A stretch of DNA of 41,241 nucleotides, from NCBI GenBank assembly GCA_051000345.1, contig JBPCOJ010000021.1, positions 1-41,241 of the forward strand, written 5' to 3'. Positions 24,401 through 32,862 of the stretch are shown here, piece by piece. Every line of letters begins with the position of its first letter. Position 1 is the first letter of the stretch. The stretch is from JBHENC01 sp051000345. Its GTDB lineage: Bacteria; Acidobacteriota; Blastocatellia; Pyrinomonadales; Pyrinomonadaceae. Position numbers and translations under genes: made by a program. The notes under the pieces are model-generated. The model searched no databases. It was not told the DNA's origin and worked only from the letters and a program-made list of their open reading frames with translations.

Positions 24401-26134
24401 ATGCGCAAAATAACTTCCGCCGCAGCGATGCGCGAAATCGACAAACTCACCGCAGAGCAATACAAAATGCCCTCGCTGCTCTTAATGGAGCAGGCAGCGA
24501 CGGCAGCGGCGCAAGCCATCGCCGCGCGCATGAACGGCGAGCTTTCGCAAAAAAACGTGCTCGTGCTGTGCGGGCGCGGCAATAACGGCGGCGACGGCGC
24601 GGCGCTCGCGCGTATTCTCGCTTTAATGGGCGCGTGGGTCGAAACAGTGCTTTTCGGCTCCGTCGAAGAAACCAAAGGCGACGCGCGAATTAATTTCGAG
24701 ACGACGAAAAGCCTTGCCGATGAGGGTTCTGCATTCGCCAATCCATACGGAACATCCTATGACCCGGAAATGGCATCGCTGATTCTGTTTCACAATTCTT
24801 CAGGCTCTTTGTCCTTCACCGAATGCCACACGTTTCAGGAATGGGAACAGTTTCTTTACTCCAACGCACAGCAGCCCTTCGACATTATCGTCGATGCACT
24901 ATTCGGCACGGGGCTGACGCGCCCGCTCGACGAACTGCCGCGCGAAGCCGTCAACTTCATCGAAAGAATGCGCGGACTGCGTAATTCTCATCAAGATAAC
25001 ATTCCGCTGATTGTTTCTCTGGACATTCCGTCCGGCCTCGATGCAGACTCCGCAGAAATTTCGGGAGCGACGATTCAAGCGGATTTGACCGTCACATTCA
25101 CCGCGCCCAAACTCGCTAACGTGCTTCCGCCCGCTTCCTATCACAACGGCGAACTCGTCATCGCCAACATCGGCTCGCCCGCCAAGCTGATCGAAGAAGC
25201 GGCATCGGAGCTTTTCCTTGTCGAGCGTGAAGACGCGCGCCGCTGGCTCGTGCAAACGCGCTATGCTCCGGGTTCCTACAAAAACACGCACGGCCATGCG
25301 CTCGTCATCGCAGGCTCGCGCGATTACACGGGAGCGCCCGTGCTCTGCGGCGACGCCGCGATGGAATCCGGCGCTGGCCTCGTCACCGTCGCCACCGCAA
25401 CGAGCGCGCACGATGCGGTCAGCGCGCGATTGATGCCCGAAGTCATCCCGGCATCGCTTCCCGAAACCGAAGACGGAGCAATCAGCTTCGAGGCAATCGC
25501 GCGCGCAAGTGAATTGATTGAACGCGCAAACGTCGTCGCCGTCGGCCCCGGCCTTTCATCGAAAAACGATTCGACGCGCCGCTTCGTTCGCCACATTGTC
25601 GAGCATCGCAAAACACCCGTCGTCATCGACGCCGACGCACTGAATGCGCTTGCGCCTTGGCCTGAAGATTTATCAGGCTCCGATGATTTCCCGCTCATAC
25701 TCACGCCGCACGCGGGCGAGATGCGGCGCTTGATCGGCGCAGCGGGCGACGCGGCGATTACGGATCGCGTCGAGGTCGCGCGCGACTTTGCTTCAGCGCA
25801 CGATTTGATTTTAGTGCTCAAGGGCGCGCGCACGATTATCGCCGCGCCGGATAATCGCGTCTTCGTGGTTCCGACGGGCAACGCAGGACTCGGCACAGCC
25901 GGTTCGGGCGATACCTTAACGGGCATTATCACGGGTTTCATCGCGCAGGCTTACGGCACGCTGAAAAAGGAAGCCAGCGCCCTCGATGCAGTTATCGCAG
26001 CAGTTTACATCGGCGGGCTGGCGGGCGACATCGCGGCGCAAGAAAAGGGAATGCGCTCCCTCGTCGCTTCCGACATACGCAATCATCTCGCTGCGGCGAT
26101 TAGCCAACTAGACTTCGCAGGAGAAAGGCCTTGA
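24401..26134 (+). CDS. nnr: Bifunctional NAD(P)H-hydrate epimerase/dehydratase
   Basis: Metabolite-repair enzyme that converts damaged R and S NAD(P)H hydrates back to NAD(P)H. The N-terminal YjeF_N epimerase domain (about 1-235) carries GRGNNGGDGAALAR (from residue 58) and later VDALFGTGL and DIPSGLDAD. The C-terminal ADP-dependent dehydratase domain has HALVIAGSRDYTGAP, VGPGLS and, near residue 500, GTAGSGDTLTGII with the catalytic aspartate. At 577 residues it is longer than the roughly 500-residue norm, with an extra loop of about 45 residues after residue 105. ATG 24401 follows a strong hairpin. The stop overlaps the tsaE start (TTGA), a pairing of nnr with tsaE found in many bacteria. 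Confidence 0.95.
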   Translation: MRKITSAAAMREIDKLTAEQYKMPSLLLMEQAATAAAQAIAARMNGELSQKNVLVLCGRGNNGGDGAALARILALMGAWVETVLFGSVEETKGDARINFETTKSLADEGSAFANPYGTSYDPEMASLILFHNSSGSLSFTECHTFQEWEQFLYSNAQQPFDIIVDALFGTGLTRPLDELPREAVNFIERMRGLRNSHQDNIPLIVSLDIPSGLDADSAEISGATIQADLTVTFTAPKLANVLPPASYHNGELVIANIGSPAKLIEEAASELFLVEREDARRWLVQTRYAPGSYKNTHGHALVIAGSRDYTGAPVLCGDAAMESGAGLVTVATATSAHDAVSARLMPEVIPASLPETEDGAISFEAIARASELIERANVVAVGPGLSSKNDSTRRFVRHIVEHRKTPVVIDADALNALAPWPEDLSGSDDFPLILTPHAGEMRRLIGAAGDAAITDRVEVARDFASAHDLILVLKGARTIIAAPDNRVFVVPTGNAGLGTAGSGDTLTGIITGFIAQAYGTLKKEASALDAVIAAVYIGGLAGDIAAQEKGMRSLVASDIRNHLAAAISQLDFAGERP

Positions 26135-26616
26135 GCACGAAAGCGGCAAACGAAGCAGCATCACAGGAAAAGCAGGCAGGTGAATATACATGCCGCGACG
26201 CCCAAGAAACTTTCGCGCTCGGCAAGAGTTTTGGCGAACGTCTGACCGGCGACGAAATCATCCTGCTCGACGGCGCGCTCGGCGCAGGCAAAACAGTTTT
26301 CACGAAGGGCATCGCCGCAGCATTAGGCATCGACCCGGAAGAAGTCACCAGCCCATCGTTCACGCTCGTCAATCGCCACGCGGCACAATTACTCACGCTT
26401 TATCACATAGACCTTTACCGCTTGCCCGAAGGCGCAACGGCAGCGCACGCCGTAGACCTCGACGAACTGTTGACGGAAACGCAAGCTGTCATCGTTATCG
26501 AATGGGCTGAAAGATTGGGCGCGCAGTATCCGCTGCCCCCGCCCGTGTATCGCATTTCCATTAACGGCGACGGCGACGAGCCGCGCAGGATAATTATTCA
26601 TTACAGCGAAGGATAA
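26131..26616 (+). CDS. tsaE: tRNA t6A biosynthesis ATPase TsaE
   Basis: ATPase that, with TsaB and TsaD, drives threonylcarbamoylation of A37 in ANN-decoding tRNAs. The P-loop GALGAGKT occupies residues 48-55; SPSFTLVN, HIDLYRL and VIVIEWAERL are the other family blocks. The 161-residue length is normal, including a short N-terminal extension. TTG 26131 is the likely start: GGAG lies 7 bases upstream and it overlaps the nnr stop codon by 4 bases, so translation is coupled. tsaD lies 4.4 kb downstream in the same direction; tsaB and tsaC are not in the window. Confidence 0.95.
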   Translation: MSTKAANEAASQEKQAGEYTCRDAQETFALGKSFGERLTGDEIILLDGALGAGKTVFTKGIAAALGIDPEEVTSPSFTLVNRHAAQLLTLYHIDLYRLPEGATAAHAVDLDELLTETQAVIVIEWAERLGAQYPLPPPVYRISINGDGDEPRRIIIHYSEG

Positions 26617-26636
26617 TAATTGCGGCGGTTAGTCGG

Positions 26637-26665
26637 TTGCGAGTTTTCGATAAAAAGCCGATAAT
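26637..26665 (+). promoter_or_regulatory. Candidate sigma-70 promoter for the bacilliredoxin gene
   Basis: TTGCGA (26637-26642), a 17-base spacer and GATAAT (26660-26665) are good matches to -35 and -10 elements. Transcription would start near 26672, about 45 bases before ATG 26717 and its AGGAGA ribosome site. Confidence 0.55.
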
Positions 26666-26716
26666 TGCTTGTCGCTAATTGAAACGAAAAAGAATTACTT
26701 TTATAGGAGAACATTT

Positions 26717-27160
26717 ATGCCATATCCAGAAATGATGATTCGCCCGATGCGCGAAGAACTAACACGGCTCGGCGTCGAAGAATTGAAGACGCCGGAGCAA
26801 GTTGAAAAGACGCTCACAGAGTCGGAAGGCACTGTGATGGTCGTCGTTAATTCCATTTGCGGATGCGCGGCAGGCAAAGCGCGTCCCGGCATTGCGATGG
26901 CGCTGCAACACGATGTGCGCCCGGACAAAGTCGCCACCGTATTTGCCGGAGCCGACATCGAAGCGACGGAAAAAGCGCGCGAGTATTTCAAGGGCTATCG
27001 TCCGTCTTCGCCGTCCATTGCGATCATGAAAAACGGCGAAGTCGTTTACATGATGGAACGCCACCAAATCGAAGGCAACGGCCCGCAGCAAATCGCCCAG
27101 GCATTAACCACTGCGTTCGATACATACTGCAACGCTTCATCAGCCGCCGCGACAAACTAA
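26717..27160 (+). CDS. Bacilliredoxin (BrxA/BrxB, YphP/YqiW family)
   Basis: Small cytosolic thioredoxin-fold protein of 147 residues. It removes bacillithiol mixed disulfides in Firmicutes and is also widespread in Acidobacteria and Bacteroidetes. The redox motif is C48-G49-C50 in NSICGCAAGKARPG. HHDVRP-like and GYRPSSPSIA segments fit the family. ATG 26717 has a strong AGGAGA 7 bases upstream and matches the family N-terminus MPYPEMMIRPMREEL; a longer frame from 26669 is not supported. It has its own candidate promoter and terminator, so it is probably a single-gene unit. Whether this organism makes bacillithiol cannot be told from the window. Confidence 0.93.
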   Translation: MPYPEMMIRPMREELTRLGVEELKTPEQVEKTLTESEGTVMVVVNSICGCAAGKARPGIAMALQHDVRPDKVATVFAGADIEATEKAREYFKGYRPSSPSIAIMKNGEVVYMMERHQIEGNGPQQIAQALTTAFDTYCNASSAAATN

Positions 27161-27185
27161 ACACACGGCAACAATCCGCTTCGAT

Positions 27186-27226
27186 AAAGGACGCCTTGAT
27201 TCTCCGAAGAGTCTTGGCGTTCTTTT
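27186..27226 (+). terminator. Rho-independent terminator after the bacilliredoxin gene
   Basis: A stem of about 13 bp, allowing G-T pairs (GACGCC, then GATTCT with AGAGTC, then GGCGTT), closes on a CCGA loop and is followed by CTTTTA. It lies 30 bases after the stop codon. Confidence 0.8.
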
Positions 27227-27334
27227 ACATACAGCAACTCCTACATAACAGACGCCACCGATAACCACACCGGCAAAATTCTTCTTACCAACTCACGCTG
27301 CGCCTGTTGCGCCTTATGCTATCATCCCGCTCGA

Positions 27335-29725
27335 ATGGCAATAGATTCCTCAATCCGGCTCGATACTCCCGTCGTAGAGTTATATCGCTTCGGCATCACG
27401 CGCTTCGGTCAACCGACAGCGCGTAAACTTGCGCTCGCTCTGGCGGCGCTGGCAGGCAAGACGGATGCGATGCAGGCCACAATCGAAGACTTGCTCAATT
27501 ATCTGCCGATGCGCTACGAAGACCGCTCGAATCTGGCGCGCGTCAGCGATTTGCACGACGGCATGGAAGCATCGCTGGAGCTTTACGTGCGCGTCGCGGG
27601 CGGCTTTCAGGTCGGCAAGAATCGGGGGCCGAAAGCGCCGCCGCTTTACATCTTCGAGGTCACGGCGAGCGATCCCGAAAGAACGTCGAAGCCCGTTGTC
27701 GTTTGGACGTTCATTTCCGGTCGGCAGGCACAGCGCATCGTCGCTTACAACAAACAAAAGTTTCCACGCGGCGCGCGCTTTATCGCCTTCGGCAAATGGG
27801 AATGGGACGGGCGGCGCAACACTTTCGCGCTTCGCCTTAATAAGCCGGACGAACTGGAAATGCTGCCCGGCACATGGACGCCGCCCGAACATGCCCTGCT
27901 GCGCCTTGCCGAAGATGATTCCTCACAGGCAAACGAAACGAATGAAGACCACGACGCGGATGCGATTGATCCAAAGAAGCGCACAGAGGCCGCCGACAAC
28001 CCCGAAGAAGATGCGGAGGAGGCAGCGGAAGACGCGGCAGACGATCCGGCGCTTGCCGCGATTCACGTCGGGCGGCGCGTTCCCGTTTACCGCAAGCTAG
28101 GCGAGTTTCGCTCGAAACGATTGCGCGAAATTATGCACCATGTGCTCGAACTCGTGCCGGACGAAGCAATCACGGAAACCTTGCCGGAAGAATTACGCGC
28201 ACGCCAACATTTAATCAGCCGCGCGGAAGCTTTGCGGCGCATACATTTTCCAACCGAAGACGTGCCGCTCGCCGATTACGAACGCGCGCGAAGTCTCGCG
28301 CATCTGCGGCTAATCTTTGAAGAATTTTTCTGGGTCGCGTTGGCGCTCGCGTTGAAGCGCGGCGAAAGAATCAAAGAGCCGAAGGGAGCCGTCATCGAAA
28401 TCACGGATCGCGTGCGCGAGTCGCTTGCCGCAGTGCTTCCCTTTCAGCTTACGGGCGCGCAGGAGCGTGTCGTCAAGCGCATCTTCGACGATATGCAAGC
28501 GGACGCGCCGATGAACCGCTTGCTGCAAGGCGATGTCGGCAGCGGCAAAACCATCGTCGCGCTGCAAGCAATGCTCGCCGCGATGGAAAACGGTTATCAA
28601 GCGGCGCTCATGGCCCCTACGGAAATCCTCGCCGAACAACACGCGCGCAACGTCAAACGCCTGCTTGCAACCACGCCTTACCGCGTCGAACTTTTGACGG
28701 GAAGTTTGCGCGCGGCTGAAAAACGTCGCCTGCACAAAGACGCGGCGGCGGGCGAAATTCACGCCGTCATAGGCACTCACGCGCTCATACAGGACGCTGT
28801 GCAGTTCGACAAACTCGGACTCATCGTCATCGACGAACAGCATCGCTTCGGCGTGCTGCAGCGCGCAGAGCTTCGTTCGCGCGGCTTTCATCCTGACGTG
28901 TTAGTAATGACCGCGACGCCCATTCCGCGCTCGCTCGCCATGACCGCTTACGGCGATCTGGATGTCTCGGTGATTGACGAACTTCCGCCCGGACGCACGC
29001 CGATCAAAACCGTCGTCGTCGGCGAAGACCAGCGCGGCGGAGTCTATAAGGGCGTCGAACGCGAGATACGCGCGGGGCGTCAGGGCTACATCGTTTACCC
29101 GCTCGTCGAAGAATCGGAGAAAATGGATTTGAAGGATGCGACGCGCATGTACGAACAACTGCGCGACCGGGTGTTTCCGCATTTTTCCATCGGCCTTCTG
29201 CACGGCAAACTGAAGTCCGCCGAAAAGGAAGATGCGATGCGCCGCTTCGTCTCCGGCGAAACACAACTGCTCGTTGCGACGACGGTTGTCGAAGTCGGCG
29301 TTGATGTGCCGAACGCGTCCGTGATGGTGATCGAACACGCGGAGCGCTTCGGCCTTTCGCAGTTGCATCAACTTCGCGGGAGAGTCGGGCGCGGCGCAGA
29401 GAAAAGCTTTTGCGTGCTCTTGGCTTCCGATAAGCAAACGAGCGTCGCGCGCGAACGGCTCGGCATTATGGAAGAAACTTCGGACGGCTTTCGCATCGCC
29501 GAAAAGGATTTGGAGATACGCGGCCCCGGCGAAGTGATGGGGACAAGGCAATCCGGGCTGCCCACTTTTCGCATCGGCAATCTTGTCCGCGACGTGCAGA
29601 TTTTAGAAGAAGCGCGCCGCGAAGCGGATTATTACTTATCGACCAGAAAGTTGACGCGCGAAACTTCCCTGCTCGTCGAGCGCGTCCGCAACGATGCGCG
29701 GTTCGGGCTGGCATCGGTTGGTTAA
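27335..29725 (+). CDS. recG: ATP-dependent DNA helicase RecG
   Basis: Superfamily 2 helicase that remodels stalled forks and branch-migrates Holliday junctions. The N-terminal wedge/OB part (about 45-190) has LLNYLPMRYEDRS. The helicase core has Walker A GDVGSGKT (399-406), DEQH box (500-503), VMTATPIPRSLAMT and the C-terminal QLRGRVGRG. At 796 residues it is about 100 longer than E. coli RecG. Part of the excess is a very acidic stretch at about 192-241 rich in Glu, Asp and Ala, placed between the wedge region and the linker to the helicase domain. ATG 27335 starts the family-like N-terminus, without a clear Shine-Dalgarno. The gene precedes a small secreted protein by 21 bases. Confidence 0.96.
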   Translation: MAIDSSIRLDTPVVELYRFGITRFGQPTARKLALALAALAGKTDAMQATIEDLLNYLPMRYEDRSNLARVSDLHDGMEASLELYVRVAGGFQVGKNRGPKAPPLYIFEVTASDPERTSKPVVVWTFISGRQAQRIVAYNKQKFPRGARFIAFGKWEWDGRRNTFALRLNKPDELEMLPGTWTPPEHALLRLAEDDSSQANETNEDHDADAIDPKKRTEAADNPEEDAEEAAEDAADDPALAAIHVGRRVPVYRKLGEFRSKRLREIMHHVLELVPDEAITETLPEELRARQHLISRAEALRRIHFPTEDVPLADYERARSLAHLRLIFEEFFWVALALALKRGERIKEPKGAVIEITDRVRESLAAVLPFQLTGAQERVVKRIFDDMQADAPMNRLLQGDVGSGKTIVALQAMLAAMENGYQAALMAPTEILAEQHARNVKRLLATTPYRVELLTGSLRAAEKRRLHKDAAAGEIHAVIGTHALIQDAVQFDKLGLIVIDEQHRFGVLQRAELRSRGFHPDVLVMTATPIPRSLAMTAYGDLDVSVIDELPPGRTPIKTVVVGEDQRGGVYKGVEREIRAGRQGYIVYPLVEESEKMDLKDATRMYEQLRDRVFPHFSIGLLHGKLKSAEKEDAMRRFVSGETQLLVATTVVEVGVDVPNASVMVIEHAERFGLSQLHQLRGRVGRGAEKSFCVLLASDKQTSVARERLGIMEETSDGFRIAEKDLEIRGPGEVMGTRQSGLPTFRIGNLVRDVQILEEARREADYYLSTRKLTRETSLLVERVRNDARFGLASVG

Positions 29726-29746
29726 TCCATTTACTTTGGAGGCAGT

Positions 29747-30358
29747 ATGCGAACTTATTATTTAATCTTTATCCTATTGCTTTTATGTGCAACGCCGTCG
29801 CTTGCGCAAGAGAGTCAGAGAACACTTACCGACTCGGAAGTGACAGGCGGCATCGTCACTTTGTATGCGCTCGATCCGCTCGCTCAATCCTTTTGCTTTC
29901 GCGACGGCAAGGACGGTTCGGTTTTTTATCAGAACGAAGTCAGAAATCGTTGTAGTCACATAAACTTCAATAGCTATAACAAAGGCGAACTCTCCGTTGG
30001 CGTTCAGGGCGGCGAACTCGGTACAATCGTTGATCTTGGTACTGCTGATGATCTCAAAGCCCGTTACGGGTACGAAGAATATGTTGGCAAAGGTCAGGGT
30101 TTTGCTTCATTGCGAATGGAGCACGATAGACTCGTGATTCTGAAAGAGCGTAAATCGCAAACAGTGCAAGACATCGCGGAATCAACGCAATTGTTTGCAA
30201 AAGGAATGAGCAGTGCGCACGCACCGATTAAACTCGGACATATCTACGTCATGCGCCTTACCGACTATCACGATAAATCTTTTCAGTTGCTTGTCAAACT
30301 TGTCGTTATTGCTTACACACCCGGCGAGTCAGTGACATTTCGCTGGCATTTACTTTAG
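29747..30358 (+). CDS. Secreted protein of unknown function, 203 aa
   Basis: An N-terminal signal peptide (about 1-20, MRTYYLIFILLLLCATPSLAQ) is followed by a mixed alpha/beta domain with two Cys (SFCFRDG and NRCSHINF) that may form a disulfide. Landmarks are SVGVQGGELGTIVDLG and GHIYVMRLTDYHDKSFQLLVKLVV. I do not recognise the family. ATG 29747 has a good TTTGGAGG ribosome site. It sits between recG (21 bases) and rsmD (7 bases) and so is probably co-transcribed. Its base composition appears AT-richer than its neighbours, and it interrupts two conserved cytosolic genes, which hints at later insertion. Confidence 0.75.
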   Translation: MRTYYLIFILLLLCATPSLAQESQRTLTDSEVTGGIVTLYALDPLAQSFCFRDGKDGSVFYQNEVRNRCSHINFNSYNKGELSVGVQGGELGTIVDLGTADDLKARYGYEEYVGKGQGFASLRMEHDRLVILKERKSQTVQDIAESTQLFAKGMSSAHAPIKLGHIYVMRLTDYHDKSFQLLVKLVVIAYTPGESVTFRWHLL

Positions 30359-30365
30359 GCTGGGA

Positions 30366-30935
30366 ATGCGCATCATCGCCGGACAATATCGCGGGCGCGT
30401 GTTGAAGAGTCCGCCGTCGATGCAGATTCGCCCGACATCGGATCGGCTGCGGGAAACGCTTTTCAACGTGCTTGCGCCGCGCATCGAAGGAGCGCGATTT
30501 CTGGACTTGTGCGCTGGCTCCGGCACTGTCGGCATCGAAGCCTTGTCGCGCGGCGCGTCGTTCGTCACATTCGTTGACCGCTCGCGCAAGATGTGCGGCC
30601 TCGTCGAAGCGAATCTGGATTTGTGCGAAGTGCCGGAAGAAGAAACGAATGTCGTGTTGTCGGAAGCTACTGAATTCTTAAAACGCGCGGCGACACGCGG
30701 CGAAGCACGATGGGACATAGCTTTTTTTGATCCGCCGTATGCGCTTGATTACTCGCCTGTACTAACGGCTTTCGGCGAAGGCTCGCTGCTTACGAATAAC
30801 GGGGACGAAAACGGCGGCGTGCTCATCGTCGAACATCATCACAAAAATCAGTTGCGTGATGAAGCGGGACAACTGCGGCGCTGGCGCATACTGAAGCAGG
30901 GCGATTCGTGTTTGAGTTTTTATAATTACGACTAG
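30366..30935 (+). CDS. rsmD: 16S rRNA (guanine966-N2)-methyltransferase RsmD
   Basis: SAM-dependent methyltransferase that modifies G966 of 16S rRNA in the small subunit. MRIIAGQYRGRVLKSP and RPTSDRLRETLFNVL are the family N-terminal blocks. FLDLCAGSGTVGIEALSRGA binds SAM, and FFDPPYAL is the catalytic (D/N)PP(Y/F) motif. Length is 189 residues, as expected. ATG 30366 is 7 bases after the secreted-protein stop. Heptad palindrome H4 starts 6 bases after its stop codon and separates it from tsaD. Confidence 0.95.
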   Translation: MRIIAGQYRGRVLKSPPSMQIRPTSDRLRETLFNVLAPRIEGARFLDLCAGSGTVGIEALSRGASFVTFVDRSRKMCGLVEANLDLCEVPEEETNVVLSEATEFLKRAATRGEARWDIAFFDPPYALDYSPVLTAFGEGSLLTNNGDENGGVLIVEHHHKNQLRDEAGQLRRWRILKQGDSCLSFYNYD

Positions 30936-30940
30936 AAAGC

Positions 30941-31003
30941 AATCAGCGATCAGTCTTCAGTTACCGGCTGAAAACTGAAGACTGAAGGCTGATAACTGAA
31001 TTC
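30941..31003. repeat. Heptad-word palindrome H4 (word TGAAGAC)
   Basis: Nine consecutive 7-base units tile the whole 63-base gap. The first three are ATCAGT/TTCAGT-type words, the fourth (TACCGGC) is the hinge, and the last five are TGAAGAC-type words (TGAAAAC, TGAAGGC, TGATAAC and TGAATTC). CAGTCTTCAGT pairs with ACTGAAGACTG. The last word ends exactly at the base before the tsaD ATG. Confidence 0.88.
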
Positions 31004-32080
31004 ATGCTTGTGCTTGGTATTGAAAGTTCGTGCGATGAAACGGCGGCGGCGGTTGTGCGCGACGGGCGCTTGATGCTGTCGTCCGTTATCTCTTCGCAGA
31101 TCGAAAAGCATCAACCGTTCGGCGGCGTCGTGCCGGAGATCGCTTCGCGCGAGCATCTGGACAAGATCGTTCCGGTTGTCGAAGAAGCGTTCACGCGTGC
31201 GGGCATTGACGGAAAAGATTTGAGCGGCATCGCTGTCACCATCGGCCCCGGGCTAATCGGTTCCTTGCTCGTCGGCGTCGCATACGCGAAGGCGATGGCG
31301 TTTGCGCTTCAAGTGCCGCTTGTCGGCGTCAATCATATCGAAGGACATATCTACTCAATCGCGTTCGAGAATCCGCCCGTCGAATATCCGGCGCTGGCGC
31401 TGGTGGTTTCCGGCGGTCATACGAATCTTTTTCTTGTGCCGGAGCCGGGCAAATACAAAGTCGTCGCGCGCACGAGAGACGATGCGGCGGGTGAAGCTTT
31501 TGATAAAGTGGCGAAGATGTTGGGACTCGGTTATCCGGGCGGCCCCGTCATCGAACGCCTCGCGCTCTCTGGTGATCCGAAAAGCGTGCGGCTTCCGTTG
31601 CCGCGCATGAACGACGGGCGGCCTGATTTCAGTTTCAGCGGCCTCAAGACGGCTGTCTCGAAATACGTGCGCGAAACGAACCTGCGTCCCGCCGTAACCG
31701 GCGAAGAAGTTTCACAGGAAATCAAGAATCTGGCGGCGAGCTTTCAAAGCATAGTCGTGCGCTCGCTAATCGGCACGACGGAACGTCTTGCTCTCGAATA
31801 TAAGCCGCGCACGTTGATTGTCGCGGGCGGCGTCGCGTGCAACAACGCCTTGCGGGAAGCGGCGCGCACGGCGGCGATGAATTTAGGCATTCCCGTTTAT
31901 TTTCCGTCGCTGCATCTTTCGACGGATAACGCGGCGATGATTGCCGCCGCCGGAACCGTAAAGCTTGCGGCGGGTGAGCGTGCCGGACTCGATCTCAATG
32001 CGGATGTTTCGCTGCGGCTACAAAATATGGATGTCGAAGACGATCAACTGCGAAGAAATCGCGTGAAATATAGATTGTAG
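31004..32080 (+). CDS. tsaD: tRNA N6-adenosine threonylcarbamoyltransferase TsaD
   Basis: Kae1/Qri7/YgjD-family enzyme that transfers the threonylcarbamoyl group to A37 of tRNAs. MLVLGIESSCDETAAAVV is the family N-terminus. H111 and H115 in NHIEGHIYS bind the metal, and GGVACNNALREA and STDNAAMIAAAG form later ATPase-fold motifs. The 358 residues include a normal C-terminus. The ATG at 31004 directly abuts heptad palindrome H4, so there is no Shine-Dalgarno. It shares the t6A pathway with tsaE in this window and ends at a strong terminator. Confidence 0.97.
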   Translation: MLVLGIESSCDETAAAVVRDGRLMLSSVISSQIEKHQPFGGVVPEIASREHLDKIVPVVEEAFTRAGIDGKDLSGIAVTIGPGLIGSLLVGVAYAKAMAFALQVPLVGVNHIEGHIYSIAFENPPVEYPALALVVSGGHTNLFLVPEPGKYKVVARTRDDAAGEAFDKVAKMLGLGYPGGPVIERLALSGDPKSVRLPLPRMNDGRPDFSFSGLKTAVSKYVRETNLRPAVTGEEVSQEIKNLAASFQSIVVRSLIGTTERLALEYKPRTLIVAGGVACNNALREAARTAAMNLGIPVYFPSLHLSTDNAAMIAAAGTVKLAAGERAGLDLNADVSLRLQNMDVEDDQLRRNRVKYRL

Positions 32081-32111
32081 ATTTGCGGGATTGATGAATT
32101 GTGGAAAAGTG

Positions 32112-32151
32112 AAAGCCGCTCCTTCTTGCGAGGGAAGAGCGGCTTTGCTTT
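32112..32151. terminator. Terminator between tsaD and the convergent small secreted-protein gene
   Basis: AAAGCCGCTC (32112-32121) pairs with GAGCGGCTTT (32137-32146), a 10-bp perfect stem, followed by GCTTTA. The A/T flanks on both sides allow two-way use. Confidence 0.85.
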
Positions 32152-32197
32152 ATCGTAAGACGACGCGGACAGCGCCGAAGCGCATACCGCAGACATC

Positions 32198-32569
32198 CTA
32201 CGGAACTAGCGTTGCAACCTGATCTCTGTTCGGCTGCACGCTGATATTTTTAGCGAACTTGACGGGATTCTTCGCGTCCAGGTCAATCGTGATAACGTCG
32301 CCCTCGCGCACATCCTTCAAAGAAATCGACTGTCCATCCATCACCGCTTTCGTGCCCAAGCGGTCAACCGCGATAACATGTTCGACGCCCGTGCGCGCCA
32401 TCACGGAAATGTGCGAGTCGGTTACTTCAACAACCTTGGCGTCGATCATGCGCGTGTCAGTGTCTATCTTCGGGTCGTTGGGGTTGTTGTTAGAGGCGGC
32501 AAAAATATTTATTGAGAAAAAGGTAAGGACAAGAATTGTTGTGACGGCTGCGGTCAATCTCTTTTTCAT
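32198..32569 (-). CDS. Small secreted protein of unknown function
   Basis: A 123-residue protein starting at ATG 32567-32569, with GAGGAGC 5-6 bases upstream. The longer open frame to 32812 has no such site and reads as non-coding. The signal peptide (MKKRLTAAVTTILVLTFFSINIFAA) is clear. The mature 98 residues are Asn/Asp-rich then beta-type: MIDAKVVEVTDSHISVMARTG and LKDVREGDVITIDLDAKNPV. This resembles a small beta-barrel or OB-like fold but I cannot name the family. The upstream gap of over 200 bases is AT-rich and contains a small CCGCGC/GCGCGG hairpin. It is convergent with tsaD. Confidence 0.75.
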   Translation of the reverse strand: MKKRLTAAVTTILVLTFFSINIFAASNNNPNDPKIDTDTRMIDAKVVEVTDSHISVMARTGVEHVIAVDRLGTKAVMDGQSISLKDVREGDVITIDLDAKNPVKFAKNISVQPNRDQVATLVP

Positions 32570-32795
32570 TTTTGCTCCTCGCGCATGTTGTTGGATAAAA
32601 GTCTCGTTACGGCGAACGCAGAGAGCAAACAATGTGCCGCTCAGATTAGCTTTGAGCGAAACGGCAAAATACCGCGCGTTTTGCGCGGCAATGCGAAAAC
32701 AAACAAGGTGATGAAATTTGAATTGGAATAAATCAGTACAATAGCTCGACACGACAAACTGCACGCTTTGTATGATAGTGAAACGCCAAACATAC
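32570..32795. other. AT-rich leader region of the small secreted-protein gene
   Basis: Holds the ribosome site of the gene to its left and a perfect CCGCGC-N5-GCGCGG hairpin near 32672-32688. No gene was found; part of an over-long minus-strand reading frame crosses it without coding signs. A promoter must lie here for the minus-strand gene, but no strong -35/-10 pair was identified. Confidence 0.45.
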
Positions 32796-32835
32796 GCTAG
32801 GCCGCCTGTCATGGAAACAAGCGGCCTAGCTTTTT
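32796..32835. terminator. Terminator hairpin at the end of the hrcA-grpE-dnaK-dnaJ operon
   Basis: A perfect 10-bp stem GCTAGGCCGC (32796-32805) and GCGGCCTAGC (32821-32830) with a 15-base loop. The T-run (TTTTT) is on the plus side, while the operon it ends is on the minus strand, where it appears as a preceding A-run followed by GTATGTTTGG. Function in the minus direction is likely but not ideal. Confidence 0.65.
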
Positions 32836-32862
32836 GGAGAGGCTAATCACTGATGCTGAATG

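Noticed and set aside
32570..32812. Longer N-terminus for the small secreted protein
   Set aside because: It would bury the clear signal peptide after 81 residues; GAGGAGC marks ATG 32567-32569 as the start.
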